Of a stretch of 64,000 nucleotides of DNA, positions 29,635 to 39,462 are shown one piece after another. Position numbers and translations under genes: made by a program. The stretch spans positions 248,001 to 312,000 of the forward strand of contig NZ_ATXU01000002.1 in NCBI RefSeq assembly GCF_000421845.1, in the 5' to 3' direction. Every line of letters starts with the position of its first letter. Position 1 is the stretch's first letter. Under the pieces are notes generated by a model. The model saw only the letters and a list, made by a program, of their open reading frames with translations. It searched no databases and was not told the origin of the DNA. This DNA is from Leucobacter chironomi DSM 19883 (GTDB taxonomy: Bacteria; Actinomycetota; Actinomycetes; Actinomycetales; Microbacteriaceae).

Positions 29635-30186
29635 TCACGGCTCGCGCGTGGCGGCGCGGTGGTTGTCGGTGTACGCGGCGTAGACGTCGGCGTTCTGCCG
29701 CACGCTCTCGCGATCCGCCTCTCGCAGTTCCCGCACCACGCGGCCGGGAATGCCGGCGACGAGGGAGCGTGGCGGGATCACGGCGCCCTGCGGCACGAGC
29801 GCCCCGGCCGCGATGAGCGATCCCTCCCCCACCACGGCACCGCTCAGCACCGTCGAGTTCATGCCGATGAGGCAGCCGTTCTCAATGACGGCGCCGTGCA
29901 CGACGGCGTTGTGGCCGATGGAGACGTCGTCGCCGATCACGGCGGCACCGCCCTCGCCGCGCTGGGTGTGGATCACCACGCCGTCCTGCACGTTGCTGCG
30001 CGCGCCGATGCGCACGGAGTTTGAGTCGCCGCGCACGACGGCGTTGTACCAGACACTCGCCTCAGCGCCGATGGTGACGTCGCCGACGACGACGGCGCCG
30101 GGGGCGATCCAGCTCGACTCGTGCACGCTCGGAGCGCCGTACGGTTCGACCGCGATGATGCGGCCGTGGTGGTCGGGGTGCTGCAT
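29635..30186 (-). CDS. Gamma-carbonic-anhydrase-like left-handed beta-helix protein
   Basis: 183 residues from ATG 30186, with GGAGG six bases upstream. The open frame extends further back through the tRNA-Asn gene, but that part is not coding. Hexapeptide repeats (IAPGAVVVGDVTIGAEASVW, RIGARSNVQDGVVIHT, VIGDDVSIGHNAVVHGAVIE) build a trimeric beta-helix. The three zinc histidines of the gamma-CA family can be placed in VVIHTQRGEGG and SIGHNAVVHG. Relatives include PaaY and YrdA; activity cannot be decided. Confidence 0.85.
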   Translation of the reverse strand: MQHPDHHGRIIAVEPYGAPSVHESSWIAPGAVVVGDVTIGAEASVWYNAVVRGDSNSVRIGARSNVQDGVVIHTQRGEGGAAVIGDDVSIGHNAVVHGAVIENGCLIGMNSTVLSGAVVGEGSLIAAGALVPQGAVIPPRSLVAGIPGRVVRELREADRESVRQNADVYAAYTDNHRAATREP

Positions 30187-30209
30187 CGGATCCTCCCTCG
30201 GATAGCAGA

Positions 30210-30236
30210 AAACCCTCACCGTGACGGTGAGGGTTT
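30210..30236 (-). terminator. Intrinsic terminator after tRNA-Asn
   Basis: AAACCCTCACC-5-GGTGAGGGTTT; read on the minus strand it is followed by a T-rich run (TTTTCT). It lies 6 bases after the tRNA-Asn 3' end. Confidence 0.8.
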
Positions 30237-30242
30237 CGATTG

Positions 30243-30315
30243 CTCCCCCGGCTGGGCTCGAACCAGCGACATCCTGATTAACAGTCAAGCGCTCTGCCAA
30301 CTGAGCTACAGGGGA
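30243..30315 (-). tRNA. tRNA-Asn (GUU)
   Basis: A 73-base cloverleaf: acceptor TCCCCTG/CGGGGGA with G discriminator, D-loop CAGTTGGCAG, anticodon loop TGTTAAT giving GUU, T-loop TTCGAGC. Confidence 0.95.
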
Positions 30316-30407
30316 TCATTGCCGCAGCAACCCTTCTATGTTAGCAAGCGTGATCGAAGCGGTGCAAATCGGTGCGGGCACCCCGGGCGAGGCGCGGCCG
30401 GAGCCGT

Positions 30408-31256
30408 CTACTCGTCGGCGATCTCGTCGTAGGCGGTCGCCCGCAGCGCCTGCGCGAGCCGCTGCACGTAACCGTGATCGGCGTGCCTGAAGATCTCGTT
30501 GATGTCGCCCTGCCCCACCAGGCGACCGTGCTGCATGACGAGCACCTCCTGCACGAGCGCTTCGAGCATGCCGATGTCGTGGCTGATGAGCAGCATCGTC
30601 GCGTTCGTGCGCTCGCGGTACCAGCGCAGCAGCTCGACGATCTTCGGACGGTTGTTGGCGTCGACGCCGAGCGTGGGCTCGTCGGCGATGAGCAGGGCGG
30701 GATCGAGCATCAGCGAGCGCATCACGGCGACCCGCTGGCGCTGTCCCTTCGACAGCTCGTACGGGTACTCCTGCAGCTTCGCGAGGGGCAGCGCGACGAT
30801 GTCCATCATCTCGGCGATGCGCTCGCCGAGGGCCTCGCGGTCGAAGTGCTTGCTGCGCTCCACGATCGGTTCGAAGAGGATGTCGCCCACGTTCAGCTCG
30901 GGTGTGAGCGTCGCGCCGGCGTCCTGCGCGAGGTGGCCGACGTAGGCGGTGAGCCGCGACCGAGTGCGTCGCCCCAGTCGGCGCATGGGCACGTCGAACA
31001 CCGTCGCGGCCCCGCCCGTGAGTTTGATGCGGGCCGCCTTCTCCCCCGCGTCGGCGGCGCGGCCGGCGAGGAAGCGGGTGAGCGTCGACTTGCCGGATCC
31101 GCTCTCGCCGAGCAGCCCCACGACCTCGCCGCGGGCCACCTCGAAGCTGACCCCCTCCACCGCCTGGAACGCGCGCCCGCCGGCGTGCGCCGGGTATGCG
31201 AGCGAAAGGTCGGAGACCTGTACCGTCGGATCAGCGTCGAGTACCGGGTGTGCCAT
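30408..31256 (-). CDS. Orphan ABC transporter ATP-binding protein (oligopeptide type)
   Basis: 282 residues. Walker A is GESGSGKSTLTRF, the signature LSKGQRQRVAVMRS (LSKGQ rather than LSGGQ), Walker B LLIADEPTLGVDANN and the H-loop LLISHDIGML. It resembles the first or second ATPase of Dpp/Opp systems, but no permease or partner ATPase lies nearby. It begins 11 bases after dnaG ends, so both are probably on one transcript. The substrate cannot be inferred. Confidence 0.85.
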   Translation of the reverse strand: MAHPVLDADPTVQVSDLSLAYPAHAGGRAFQAVEGVSFEVARGEVVGLLGESGSGKSTLTRFLAGRAADAGEKAARIKLTGGAATVFDVPMRRLGRRTRSRLTAYVGHLAQDAGATLTPELNVGDILFEPIVERSKHFDREALGERIAEMMDIVALPLAKLQEYPYELSKGQRQRVAVMRSLMLDPALLIADEPTLGVDANNRPKIVELLRWYRERTNATMLLISHDIGMLEALVQEVLVMQHGRLVGQGDINEIFRHADHGYVQRLAQALRATAYDEIADE

Positions 31257-31267
31257 GGTTGACGATC

Positions 31268-33139
31268 TTACTCCTCGCGCAGACCGCGTCGCGCAGCCTC
31301 CAGCGCGACGAGCTGCTGCTGGATGCGGCGCGCGCCGGGGTCGGCGGAGTCGCCGATGCGCTGGTGGCGCGCCAGCAGCTCCTGCTTCAGCGCGAGCAGG
31401 TCGCGGTCGAGCAGCGAGATCACCACGTCGCGGGCGTAGGCCGCGATCAGCTCGGGTTTGCGCTGCGGCACGGGGGCGATCGCGAGCTCGCGTACGAGGC
31501 CGCGGTGGCTCTCGGGTGCGGATCCGATCACGGTGTCGAGCCAGGCCGGCGTCCCGAGTGCTGGCAGCGCCTCGGCGACGGCGTCGCGCACCACGCGCAG
31601 ATTCGGCTCGCTCACCTGCGCGGTGACGGCCTGCTGCAGCAGCTCGGCCCCCACTGCCTCGCTCTGCTGCAGCATCGCCATCAGGGCGTCACGTTCGAGC
31701 CAGGTCGTCGGGGAGTTGCGCAGCGAGGAGAGACCGATGCGGGGACGGGCGGGGTCGGGCGCGGGGCCGGGCCCCGCCTGGACCGGGTCGTGCTGGGGGC
31801 CGGATCCGCCCCGTCCGCGCGGGTTCCGCTCCGCCGCGCGCACCGCCTGCTGCACCTCGGCCAGCTCGCTGCCGAGCATGCGCGCCAGCTCCCGCGTGTA
31901 GCCGGGTCGCAGCGAGGGGTCCTTGATTTCGGCGATGATGGGCGCCGCGGCGCGCAGCCCGTTCACCCGGCCCTCGACGCTGTTGAGGTCGAAGCGGGAG
32001 ACGGCCTGGCGCAGCGCGAACTCGAACAGCGGCGTCTTGCGCGTGAACAGCTCGCGCACGGCGTCGTCTCCGCGGTGCAGCCGCAGGTCGCAGGGGTCGA
32101 GGCCGCCCGGCGCGACGGCCACGTAGGTCTGCGCGGTGAACCGCTTCTCCTCGCTGAACGCCCGCAGCGCGGCCTTCTGACCGGCCTCGTCCGGGTCGAA
32201 GGTGAACACGACCTCGCCCGCGGCGTCGTCGCCCATGATACGGCGCAGCACCGCGATGTGGTCCTTGCCGAAGGCGGTGCCACAGGTGGCGACCGCCGCC
32301 TCCTCGCCCGCGAGGTGACAGGCCATCACATCGGTGTAGCCCTCGACCACGATGGCGCGCTTGCCGCGCGAGATCGCCTTCTTCGCGAGGTCGAGCCCGT
32401 AGAGCACCTGCGACTTGTGGTACACCGGCGACTCGGGCGTGTTGAGGTACTTGGGGCCGTTGTCGTCGTCGTAGAGCTTGCGGGCGCCGAAGCCGAGGGT
32501 CTGGCCGCTCGTGTCGCGGATGGGCCATACGACGCGCCCGCGGAAGCGGTCGTAGATGCCGCGCTGCCCCTCGGAGACGAGCCCGGCCTGCGTGAGCTCC
32601 TGCGGGGTGAAGCCCTGCTGCCGCAGATGATCGGTGAGGTGGTTCCAGCCGCGCGGCGCGTAACCGACGCCGAAACGCTCGCAGGCCGCCGGATCGAAGC
32701 CGCGCTGCGACAGGAACTCGCGGCCGGCCGCGCCCTCGTCGCTGGCGAGCTGAGCGACGCAGTAGGCGCCGGCGGCCTGGTTGGCGGCGAGCAGCCGGGC
32801 CCGGTTCGGTCCGTCCTGCCGACGTTCGCCGCCCTCCTCGTAGGTGAGCACGTAGTGGATGCGGGCCGCGAGGCGCTCCACCGACTCCGAGAAACTGAGA
32901 TGGTCCATCCGCTGCAGGAAGGTGAAGGCGTCGCCCGATTCGCCGCAGCCGAAGCAGTGGTAGTAGCCGAGCGCGGGCCGCACGTGGAAGCTCGGGCTGC
33001 GCTCGTCGTGGAACGGGCACAGGCCCTTCATCGAGTCGATCCCGGCGTTCTTCAGGGTGACGTAGTCGCCCACCAGATCGGCGAGATTGGTGCGGCGCTT
33101 CACTTCCTCGATGTCGCTCGCCCGGATCCGCCCTGCCAT
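31268..33139 (-). CDS. dnaG: DNA primase
   Basis: 623 residues; it makes RNA primers at the replication fork. The zinc-binding CHC2 module is visible in LCPFHDERSPSFHV ... YHCFGCGESGD. The TOPRIM core follows with IVVEGYTDVMACHLAGEE and FTFDPDEAGQKAA (metal-binding acidic residues). The C-terminal helicase-binding domain ends the protein. Length is normal for actinobacteria. Confidence 0.97.
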   Translation of the reverse strand: MAGRIRASDIEEVKRRTNLADLVGDYVTLKNAGIDSMKGLCPFHDERSPSFHVRPALGYYHCFGCGESGDAFTFLQRMDHLSFSESVERLAARIHYVLTYEEGGERRQDGPNRARLLAANQAAGAYCVAQLASDEGAAGREFLSQRGFDPAACERFGVGYAPRGWNHLTDHLRQQGFTPQELTQAGLVSEGQRGIYDRFRGRVVWPIRDTSGQTLGFGARKLYDDDNGPKYLNTPESPVYHKSQVLYGLDLAKKAISRGKRAIVVEGYTDVMACHLAGEEAAVATCGTAFGKDHIAVLRRIMGDDAAGEVVFTFDPDEAGQKAALRAFSEEKRFTAQTYVAVAPGGLDPCDLRLHRGDDAVRELFTRKTPLFEFALRQAVSRFDLNSVEGRVNGLRAAAPIIAEIKDPSLRPGYTRELARMLGSELAEVQQAVRAAERNPRGRGGSGPQHDPVQAGPGPAPDPARPRIGLSSLRNSPTTWLERDALMAMLQQSEAVGAELLQQAVTAQVSEPNLRVVRDAVAEALPALGTPAWLDTVIGSAPESHRGLVRELAIAPVPQRKPELIAAYARDVVISLLDRDLLALKQELLARHQRIGDSADPGARRIQQQLVALEAARRGLREE

Positions 33140-33179
33140 AGCTGCAGTCTAGCCAGTTCCCGCTCGGGAGCCCGTCACG

Positions 33180-34439
33180 CTACGCCAGCGGTGCGTCGCA
33201 GAGGCGCTTGTACCAGGCGATCGCCGACTGATCGGTGAGCGAGGCCACCTGATCCACCACTGCGCGCCTGGCCGTCGCCTCGTCGGACGCAGCCCGCAGA
33301 TCGGCCGCGTAGGCCGGTTCGAGTTCGTGCGCCCCGGTCTCCCAGAGCGTGTGCAGCAGCTCGATGAGCAGGCCGCGCTGCCGACGATACGTGGGCTGGC
33401 GCCGTCCGCTCTGCATCACGAACGCGGCCACCACCCCCTTGAGCACCGCGATCTCGGCCCGGATCTCGCGCGGCACGACCACCTCGGCGCCGTAGCGCGC
33501 GAGCGGGCGGCCGTCGGCCGCGTCGAGCGTGGCAGCGATCGCGACGCGGGCGAAGCGGCCGATCATGTCGCTCGTGAAGTTCTTGAGCTGGGCCTGGTGC
33601 CGGCGCGAGCCGTCCCAGCGGGTGAGCCAGTTCTCACTCTCCGACATGCGATCGAACGCGGCCCCCAGCTCGTCGGCGGTGTAGCTGCCGCCCGCCCACT
33701 CCGCGACGGCGCGGATGAGCGCGCCGTGGCCGGAGCGGGCCGTGAGGAACTGCGGATCGATGTGCTCCGCCACGATCGCGTCCTCGAAGTCGTGCACCGA
33801 GTACGCGATGTCGTCCGAGAGATCCATCACCTGCGCCTCGACGCACTTGCGGCGCTCGGGCGCTCCCCGTCGCAGCCAATCGAAGACGGGTGCGTCGTCG
33901 GCGAAGTAGCCGAACTTCGCGCTGCCAGGCTCCGCCTCCGAGAGCGCCCACGGATACTTGCAGCTCGCGTCGAGCGTGGCCCGCGTCAGGTTGAGGCCCG
34001 CGCTCTCGCCGTCGGCGGCGAAGTGCTTCGGTTCGAGGCGGGTGAGGATGCGCAGGGTCTGCGCGTTGCCCTCGAAGCCGCCGAAGTCGGCCATCCACTC
34101 GCTCAGCGCCCGCTCGCCGTTGTGACCGAACGGCGGATGCCCCAGGTCGTGCGCGAGGCAGGCCGTGTCGACGACGTCCTGCGAGACGCCGAGCGCCACC
34201 GCGAGCTCGCGGCCGATCTGCGCCACCTCGAGCGAGTGCGTGAGGCGGTTGCGCGCGAAGTCGACGCCGGCCGTCGGGCTCAGCACCTGCGTCTTCGCGG
34301 CGAGCCGCCGCCAACCGCTCGAGTGCAGCACGCGGGCGCGATCCCGCGCGAAGTCGCTGCGGTGACCGCTGTGCTGCTCGGGGACGAAACGCTCGGCGTC
34401 GGCGGCCGTGTAGCCCGCGGGGAGCGCGGGATCAGCCAC
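33180..34439 (-). CDS. dgt: Deoxyguanosinetriphosphate triphosphohydrolase-like protein
   Basis: 419 residues from GTG 34439, chosen because GGAGG lies eight bases upstream; it overlaps the end of dus by eight bases. The HD-domain metal ligands are visible in FARNRLTHSLEVAQI and CLAHDLGHPPFGHNGE, with a further aspartate in DLSDDIAYSVHDFED. It hydrolyses dNTPs to the nucleoside and triphosphate. It lies between dus and dnaG, the usual actinobacterial arrangement. Confidence 0.93.
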   Translation of the reverse strand: MADPALPAGYTAADAERFVPEQHSGHRSDFARDRARVLHSSGWRRLAAKTQVLSPTAGVDFARNRLTHSLEVAQIGRELAVALGVSQDVVDTACLAHDLGHPPFGHNGERALSEWMADFGGFEGNAQTLRILTRLEPKHFAADGESAGLNLTRATLDASCKYPWALSEAEPGSAKFGYFADDAPVFDWLRRGAPERRKCVEAQVMDLSDDIAYSVHDFEDAIVAEHIDPQFLTARSGHGALIRAVAEWAGGSYTADELGAAFDRMSESENWLTRWDGSRRHQAQLKNFTSDMIGRFARVAIAATLDAADGRPLARYGAEVVVPREIRAEIAVLKGVVAAFVMQSGRRQPTYRRQRGLLIELLHTLWETGAHELEPAYAADLRAASDEATARRAVVDQVASLTDQSAIAWYKRLCDAPLA

Positions 34440-35628
34440 CGTCGGATCCTCCGTCGACCCGCTCCGCCTCGGCGACCACCGCGCGGGCGGCGAGATCGGT
34501 CGTGCGGTTGTCGAGCCAGCCGTCCGGCAGGTGCACCCGCTTCGGGCTGCCGGCCCGGCCGCGCTGCCCCTCCGCCCCCTCTCCCGGGTAGGGCATCGAG
34601 GCGTCCATCGTCGCGAAGATCTCGTCCATCTGCTCCAGCGACTCGACCGCCGCCAGGGCGCGCCGGGTGTCGCCGCCCACGCCGTAGCCCTTGTAGTACC
34701 AGGCGACGTGCTTGCGGATGTCGCGGCAGGCGCGATCCTCCTCGCCGTCGAAGAACTCGACGAGCAGCTCGGTGTGCCGGCGCATCGCATCCATCACGAA
34801 GCCGAGCGGGGGCCGCGCCATCGACGCCTCGGCCTCCTCGCGGCTGATCTCCCCCGCCTCCGCGCGGAACGCGGCGGCGAGATCTCCGAACAGCCAGGGC
34901 CGTCCCAGGCAGCCGCGGCCCACGACGACGCCGTCGCAGCCGGTCTCGCGCACCATGCGGATCGCGTCGTCGGCCGACCAGATATCGCCGTTGCCGAGGA
35001 TCGGCACGCTCGTGATGGTCTGCTTGAGGGTTGCGATCGCACTCCAGTCGGCGTGCCCCGAGTAGAACTCGTTGGCGGTGCGGCCGTGCAGCGCGATCGC
35101 CGCCACCCCCGCCTGCTCGGCGGCCTTCGCCGCGTCGAGGTAGGTGAGGTGATCGGGGTCGATGCCCTTGCGCATCTTGACGGTGAGCGGGATGTCGCCT
35201 GCGGCCTGCACGGCGCCCGTGACGATCGCCTCGAACAGGTCACGCTTCCACGGCAGCGCGGATCCGCCGCCCTTGCGGGTCACCTTCGGCACGGGGCAGC
35301 CGAAGTTGAGGTCGATGTGGTCGGCGAGGTCCTGGTCGACGAGGAAGCGCACCGCCTCGGCCACGGTCTTCGGGTCGACCCCGTAGAGCTGGATCGAGCG
35401 CGGCGTCTCGCTCTCGTGGTGCTTGATGAGGCGCAGCGAGGCGGGCGTGCGCTCGACGAGAGCGCGGCTCGTGATCATCTCGCTCACGTAGAGGCCCGCG
35501 CCGTACTCGCGGCAGAGCCGGCGGAAGGCGGTGTTCGTGATGCCGGCCATGGGCGCCAGCACCACCGGCACGTCGAGTTCGAGCGGCCCGATGCGCAGCG
35601 GCGAACCGGTCAGGGTCTGAGAAGTCAT
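34432..35628 (-). CDS. dusB: tRNA-dihydrouridine synthase, DusB type
   Basis: A flavoenzyme that reduces uridine in the tRNA D-loop. It has 398 residues from ATG 35628, two codons inside a possible GTG. The family pattern is clear: VVLAPMAGITNTAFRRLC at the N-terminus, LNFGCPVPKVTRKGGGSAL with the catalytic cysteine, LTVKMRKGID, and the FMN-phosphate region VPILGNGDIWSADDA and GVVVGRGCLGRPW. A GGGGTGG stretch precedes the start. Confidence 0.92.
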   Translation of the reverse strand: MTSQTLTGSPLRIGPLELDVPVVLAPMAGITNTAFRRLCREYGAGLYVSEMITSRALVERTPASLRLIKHHESETPRSIQLYGVDPKTVAEAVRFLVDQDLADHIDLNFGCPVPKVTRKGGGSALPWKRDLFEAIVTGAVQAAGDIPLTVKMRKGIDPDHLTYLDAAKAAEQAGVAAIALHGRTANEFYSGHADWSAIATLKQTITSVPILGNGDIWSADDAIRMVRETGCDGVVVGRGCLGRPWLFGDLAAAFRAEAGEISREEAEASMARPPLGFVMDAMRRHTELLVEFFDGEEDRACRDIRKHVAWYYKGYGVGGDTRRALAAVESLEQMDEIFATMDASMPYPGEGAEGQRGRAGSPKRVHLPDGWLDNRTTDLAARAVVAEAERVDGGSDGG

Positions 35629-35671
35629 AACCACCCCATTCTCTCAGACTCGTCCCCGGTTCTCCCGCAGG

Positions 35672-35720
35672 CTCCCGAGGCGCCCTGACGGTCAGACTCC
35701 CGAGGCACCCTGACCATCAG
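35672..35720. repeat. 24-base imperfect direct repeat
   Basis: CTCCCGAGGCGCCCTGACGG-type unit twice (35672-35695 and 35697-35720), three mismatches. It lies between uppS and dusB. Confidence 0.7.
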
Positions 35721-35742
35721 GCCTCCCGACGCGTGCTGTCGG

Positions 35743-35804
35743 CGCCGAGAGGCGGGTTTCGCATTGCGGGCCGCAATCATACCTGCGAAATCCGCCTCTC
35801 GGCG
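35743..35804 (-). terminator. Long inverted repeat between uppS and dusB
   Basis: Two 21-base arms with one mismatch (CGCCGAGAGGCGGGTTTCGC and its complement) around a 20-base loop that itself contains TTGCGG/CCGCAA. It lies 20 bases after the uppS stop, so it probably ends the recO-uppS transcript. Confidence 0.6.
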
Positions 35805-35824
35805 GATGACCGACGGTGGCCCGG

Positions 35825-36604
35825 TCAGGAGGGCTGGTCGACGGCGCCGCCGAAGCGGCGGTCGCGCGCGTGGTAGATCTGGATCGCGCGCCACAGCTCC
35901 TGCCGCCCGAAATCCGGCCACAGCGTGTCGAGGAACACCATCTCGGCGTACGCCGACTGCCACAGCATGAAGTTGCTGATGCGCTGCTCCCCCGAACTGC
36001 GCAGGAACAGGTCCACGTCCGGCAGTTCCGGCACGTAGAGGTGGCGCTCGATCGTGCGCTCCGTGATCCCGCGCGAACTCAGCCGACCCGCCTCGACCTC
36101 CGCCGCGACCGCCCGCACCGCGTCGGTGAGCTCGTTGCGGCCCCCGTAGTTGACGCACATCGTGAGCGTCAGCCCCGTGTTGCCGGCCGTCGCGCGCTCC
36201 GACGCCTTCAGCTCGCTGATGACCGAGCCCCACAGTCGCGGCCGCCGACCCGCCCAGCGCATCCGCACGTTCCAGGCGTCGAGCTGAGCGCGGCGGCGGC
36301 GCAGCACATCGCGGTTGAAGCCCATCAGGAAGCGCACCTCGTCGGGCGAACGACGCCAGTTCTCGGTCGAGAACGCGTACACGCTCAGGTGCTTCACCCC
36401 GGCCTGGACAGCGCCGGCGACCACGTCGAGCAGCGCCTGCTCCCCCATGCGGTGCCCCTCGACGCGCGGCAGTCCGCGGCGATTCGCCCAGCGTCCGTTG
36501 CCGTCCATCACGATCGCCACGTGCTGCGGGGGCGGGCCGGTGAAGGCGGGCGGCTGCTCGCCGGTCCAATCGACGGGGACCAGGCTGTCCGGGGCGTGAT
36601 GCAT
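35825..36604 (-). CDS. uppS: Isoprenyl transferase (undecaprenyl/decaprenyl diphosphate synthase)
   Basis: A 259-residue cis-prenyltransferase making the lipid carrier for cell-wall synthesis. Signature segments are [17 protein letters not shown] with the catalytic Asp, [11 protein letters not shown], and the C-terminal [20 protein letters not shown] and [14 protein letters not shown]. It starts 10 bases after recO ends and belongs to the same operon. The exact chain length cannot be told from sequence. Confidence 0.94.
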   Translation of the reverse strand: MHHAPDSLVPVDWTGEQPPAFTGPPPQHVAIVMDGNGRWANRRGLPRVEGHRMGEQALLDVVAGAVQAGVKHLSVYAFSTENWRRSPDEVRFLMGFNRDVLRRRRAQLDAWNVRMRWAGRRPRLWGSVISELKASERATAGNTGLTLTMCVNYGGRNELTDAVRAVAAEVEAGRLSSRGITERTIERHLYVPELPDVDLFLRSSGEQRISNFMLWQSAYAEMVFLDTLWPDFGRQELWRAIQIYHARDRRFGGAVDQPS

Positions 36605-36614
36605 GGGTGAAAGT

Positions 36615-37337
36615 CTATTGGCGGCGGGTGTGGATCGAGCGCAGCCCGCGCTCGAGGTGGAACTGGGAGTAGGCCGCCGCGATCCCGGCCGCCTGGCCGC
36701 GTTCCCGCTCGCCGCTCGCGAGCGAGGCGTCCCAGTCCCCTGCGAGCAGCGCTGCGAGCAGTGACACGGACCCGGGGTCGAGCCGCGGCGAGCCCGGCAG
36801 GCGGCAGTTCTCGCAGGTCACGCCGCCCAGCTGCACGGCGACCGCGGTGTGCGGGCCGGGGGCGCCGCAGTTCACGCAGCTGTCGAAACCGGGGGTCCAC
36901 CCCCCAAGGCTCATCGCGCGCAGCAGATAGCCGTCGCGCACGAGCTCCGACGGGATCCTCGCGGCCGCGAGCGTGCGCAGCGCCCCCACGAGCAGGGCGT
37001 ACTGCTCGCGCGACGGCGCACCCTCCGCGAGGCGCTCAGCGGTCTCCACCATGACGCTGCCGGCGCGGTAGCGATCGTAGTCGGCGCTGATCGCGGGACC
37101 GTAGGCGCCCAGCGTCTCGGCCTGCGTGATGGTGTCGAGACTGCGCCCCTCGAAGCACTGGATGTCGGCCACCATGAAGGGCTCGAGCCGCGCACCGAAC
37201 TTCGACGAGGTGCGGCGCACGCCCTTCGCGACGGCGCGCAGCAGCCCGCGCCCGCGCGTGAGCAGCGTGACGATGCGGTCGGCCTCGCCCAGCTTGTGGG
37301 TGCGCAGCACGACGCCTTCTTCGCGGTAGAGGGGCAC
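36615..37337 (-). CDS. recO: DNA repair protein RecO
   Basis: 240 residues from GTG 37337. An OB-fold start, [20 protein letters not shown], is followed by [23 protein letters not shown], then the zinc site CVNCGAPG ... CENCRLPG. RecO loads RecA in the RecF pathway. No Shine-Dalgarno is visible; GAGAAT lies about eight bases before the GTG, so the message may be leaderless. Confidence 0.93.
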   Translation of the reverse strand: MPLYREEGVVLRTHKLGEADRIVTLLTRGRGLLRAVAKGVRRTSSKFGARLEPFMVADIQCFEGRSLDTITQAETLGAYGPAISADYDRYRAGSVMVETAERLAEGAPSREQYALLVGALRTLAAARIPSELVRDGYLLRAMSLGGWTPGFDSCVNCGAPGPHTAVAVQLGGVTCENCRLPGSPRLDPGSVSLLAALLAGDWDASLASGERERGQAAGIAAAYSQFHLERGLRSIHTRRQ

Positions 37338-37499
37338 CCGACCATTCTCGCATTCGGCGGCCGCATGCCGGGTGCCGCGGGCTCGGGCTCGCCCCCCCCG
37401 GCGCATCCGCGATCCGCGATCCGCCGGGATCCCCGCCCCTCCCCGACTCCCGCCGAGGACGCCCTGCGCCGGTCCGGGCGAGTGCGCGAGAATGGACGG

Positions 37500-38321
37500 G
37501 TGCTCGACCAGACGTTCCAGACCCCGCTCGCCGCCGACCTCGTCGCGGTGGCCGCCGGCAGTCTGCAGGGCGCCCTCTTCGCGGCGGGATTCAAGCGCAT
37601 CGACCTGCTCGGCGTCGCGTTCATCGGCGTGGCGACCGGCATCGGGGGCGGCCTGCTGCGCGATATGCTGCTCGGCACGACGCCCGCCGCGTTCTCGAAC
37701 AACCTCTACCTGATCGTGGCGATCGGCGCCGCGCTGCTCGGCATGCTGCTGCCCCGCGTGTTCCGCCGCCTCGACCCGTTCATCTCGCTGCTCGACGCGA
37801 TCGGCATCGGCATGTTCGGCGCCATCGGCACCACGAAGGCGCTCGCGATGGGGTTGCCGATCGTGCCCTCCCTCTTCATCGGCGTGGTCTCCGCCGTCGG
37901 CGGCGGCGCGCTGCGCGACGTGATGCTCAACCTGCCGATCGCCGTGATGCACGTTGGGTCGCTCTACGCGGTCGCGAGCCTGGTGGGGGTCTCGGTGCTC
38001 ACCGTCCTGCTGGCCTTCGACGTGCCGGTCGTGATCTGCGGCGTCGTGTGCGTGGTCGTGACGACGGCCGTGCGGCTGCTCGCCGTGCGCTTCGGGTGGA
38101 GCCTGCCCGAGCAGCGCGCTCTCAGCCGGGTCAAGCTGCGCCGCCAGCGCCAGGTCGAGCAGGTCATCGACGAGGCCCTGCAGACGGGAGCCATCACGCT
38201 GCCGATCGTGCTTCCCGATCCCGCTGCCGCCCACGACACCGACGACGCTCCGTCCGACGTCGACGACGCCGGCGATGACGCCGAAGCCGGCGGGCCGCGG
38301 CCCCGCCGACCCCGCCGGTAG
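37500..38321 (+). CDS. TRIC-type cation channel / UPF0126 membrane protein
   Basis: 273 residues from GTG 37500. The family's two repeated halves are seen in [15 protein letters not shown] and [15 protein letters not shown], each within a block of about three helices; the last 50 residues are an acidic cytoplasmic tail. Bacterial members conduct monovalent cations or are annotated glycine transporters. It is divergent from recO, and GAGAAT precedes the GTG, again suggesting a leaderless message. Confidence 0.85.
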   Translation: MLDQTFQTPLAADLVAVAAGSLQGALFAAGFKRIDLLGVAFIGVATGIGGGLLRDMLLGTTPAAFSNNLYLIVAIGAALLGMLLPRVFRRLDPFISLLDAIGIGMFGAIGTTKALAMGLPIVPSLFIGVVSAVGGGALRDVMLNLPIAVMHVGSLYAVASLVGVSVLTVLLAFDVPVVICGVVCVVVTTAVRLLAVRFGWSLPEQRALSRVKLRRQRQVEQVIDEALQTGAITLPIVLPDPAAAHDTDDAPSDVDDAGDDAEAGGPRPRRPRR

Positions 38322-38406
38322 GCGCCCCGATGCGGCGAGGGGGCGGCACCGCCTCCGCGATGCCGCCCCCTCGCCCGCGGCGGGCTCCGCCGCGGATATC
38401 GTCGCC

Positions 38407-39462
38407 CTACGGGTGCACGATGATCTTCACCGCGGTCTCGTTGCGATTGATGAGAGTGTCGAAACCCTCGTCGATCAAGTCGTCGAGGGCGATGCGGCCC
38501 GTGATGAACGGCTCGAGATCCACCTTGCCCTCCTGCACGAGCCTGATCGTCGCGGCGTGGTCGCGCACGTACGCGATCGTGCCGCGCAGGTCGATCTCCT
38601 TGAGCACGAGCTTCTGCATGTCGAGCTGGGCGGGCTTGCCCCAGATCGAGACGTTCACGATCACGCCGGTCGGCTTCACTGCGTCGAACAGCTGATCAAG
38701 CACCGCGTTGACGCTCGTGCACTCGAACGCCACGTCGGCGCCGACGCCCCCGGTGATCTCGCGCACGCGTGCGATGAGATCCTCTTGCGAGGGATCGATG
38801 ACGTGATCGGCCACGCCGGTCTCGCGCGCCTTCGCCTTGCGGGCGTCGCTCAGCTCGCTCATGATGACGGTCACACCCTCTGCCTTGAGCACCGCGGCCA
38901 CGAGCAGCCCGATCGGGCCGGCGCCGCCCACGAGCGCGACATCGCCGGCGCTCGCGTCCGAGCGGCGAACCGCGTGGTGCGCGACCGACAGCGGCTCGAT
39001 GAGCGCCGCCTGGTCGAGCGGGATGTCGCCGATCGGGTGCACCCAGCGGCGATCCACCACGATCTTCTCGCTCAGGCCGCCCCCGCCGCCCGCGAGGCCG
39101 ATGAAGCCCATCTTCTCGCACAGGTGGTAGTTGCCGGCTCTGCAGGGACCGCACTCGTCGCACACGAAGTACGGCTCGACCACGACCGAGTCTCCGACGG
39201 CGAGATCGGCGACCCCTTCGCCGAGGGCGCTCACCGTGCCCGAGAACTCGTGACCGAGGGTGACGGGCGACTCCTCGTGCGACAGCGGATGCGGATGGCC
39301 CGGCGCGGGGCAGAAGATGGGGCCGTCGAGGTACTCGTGCAGGTCGGTGCCGCAGATGCCGCACCAGGCCACATCGATGGCCACGGCGCCCGGCCGCAGT
39401 TCCGGCTCCGGTACCTCCTCGATCCGAATGTCCTTGCGTCCGTGGAAGCGTGCGGCTTTCAT
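38407..39462 (-). CDS. Zinc-dependent (2,3-butanediol-type) alcohol dehydrogenase
   Basis: 351 residues of the medium-chain dehydrogenase family. The catalytic zinc ligands are in [11 protein letters not shown] and TLGHEFSG; the structural zinc cysteines lie in [16 protein letters not shown]; the NAD site is [17 protein letters not shown]. The spacing and [17 protein letters not shown] resemble 2,3-butanediol dehydrogenases (BDH). A strong AGGAGGG site precedes the ATG. No pathway partner lies nearby, so the substrate stays open. Confidence 0.87.
   Translation of the reverse strand: MKAARFHGRKDIRIEEVPEPELRPGAVAIDVAWCGICGTDLHEYLDGPIFCPAPGHPHPLSHEESPVTLGHEFSGTVSALGEGVADLAVGDSVVVEPYFVCDECGPCRAGNYHLCEKMGFIGLAGGGGGLSEKIVVDRRWVHPIGDIPLDQAALIEPLSVAHHAVRRSDASAGDVALVGGAGPIGLLVAAVLKAEGVTVIMSELSDARKAKARETGVADHVIDPSQEDLIARVREITGGVGADVAFECTSVNAVLDQLFDAVKPTGVIVNVSIWGKPAQLDMQKLVLKEIDLRGTIAYVRDHAATIRLVQEGKVDLEPFITGRIALDDLIDEGFDTLINRNETAVKIIVHP

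Noticed and set aside
30187-30300. Upstream extension of the gamma-CA gene (MAERLTVNQDVAGSSPAGG)
   Set aside because: This is the translated tRNA-Asn gene, a common artefact; the true start is ATG 30186.
37338-38234. Upstream extension of the recO frame
   Set aside because: It runs antisense to the TRIC-type gene and has a repetitive H/R/D-rich translation; RecO homology starts at GTG 37337.
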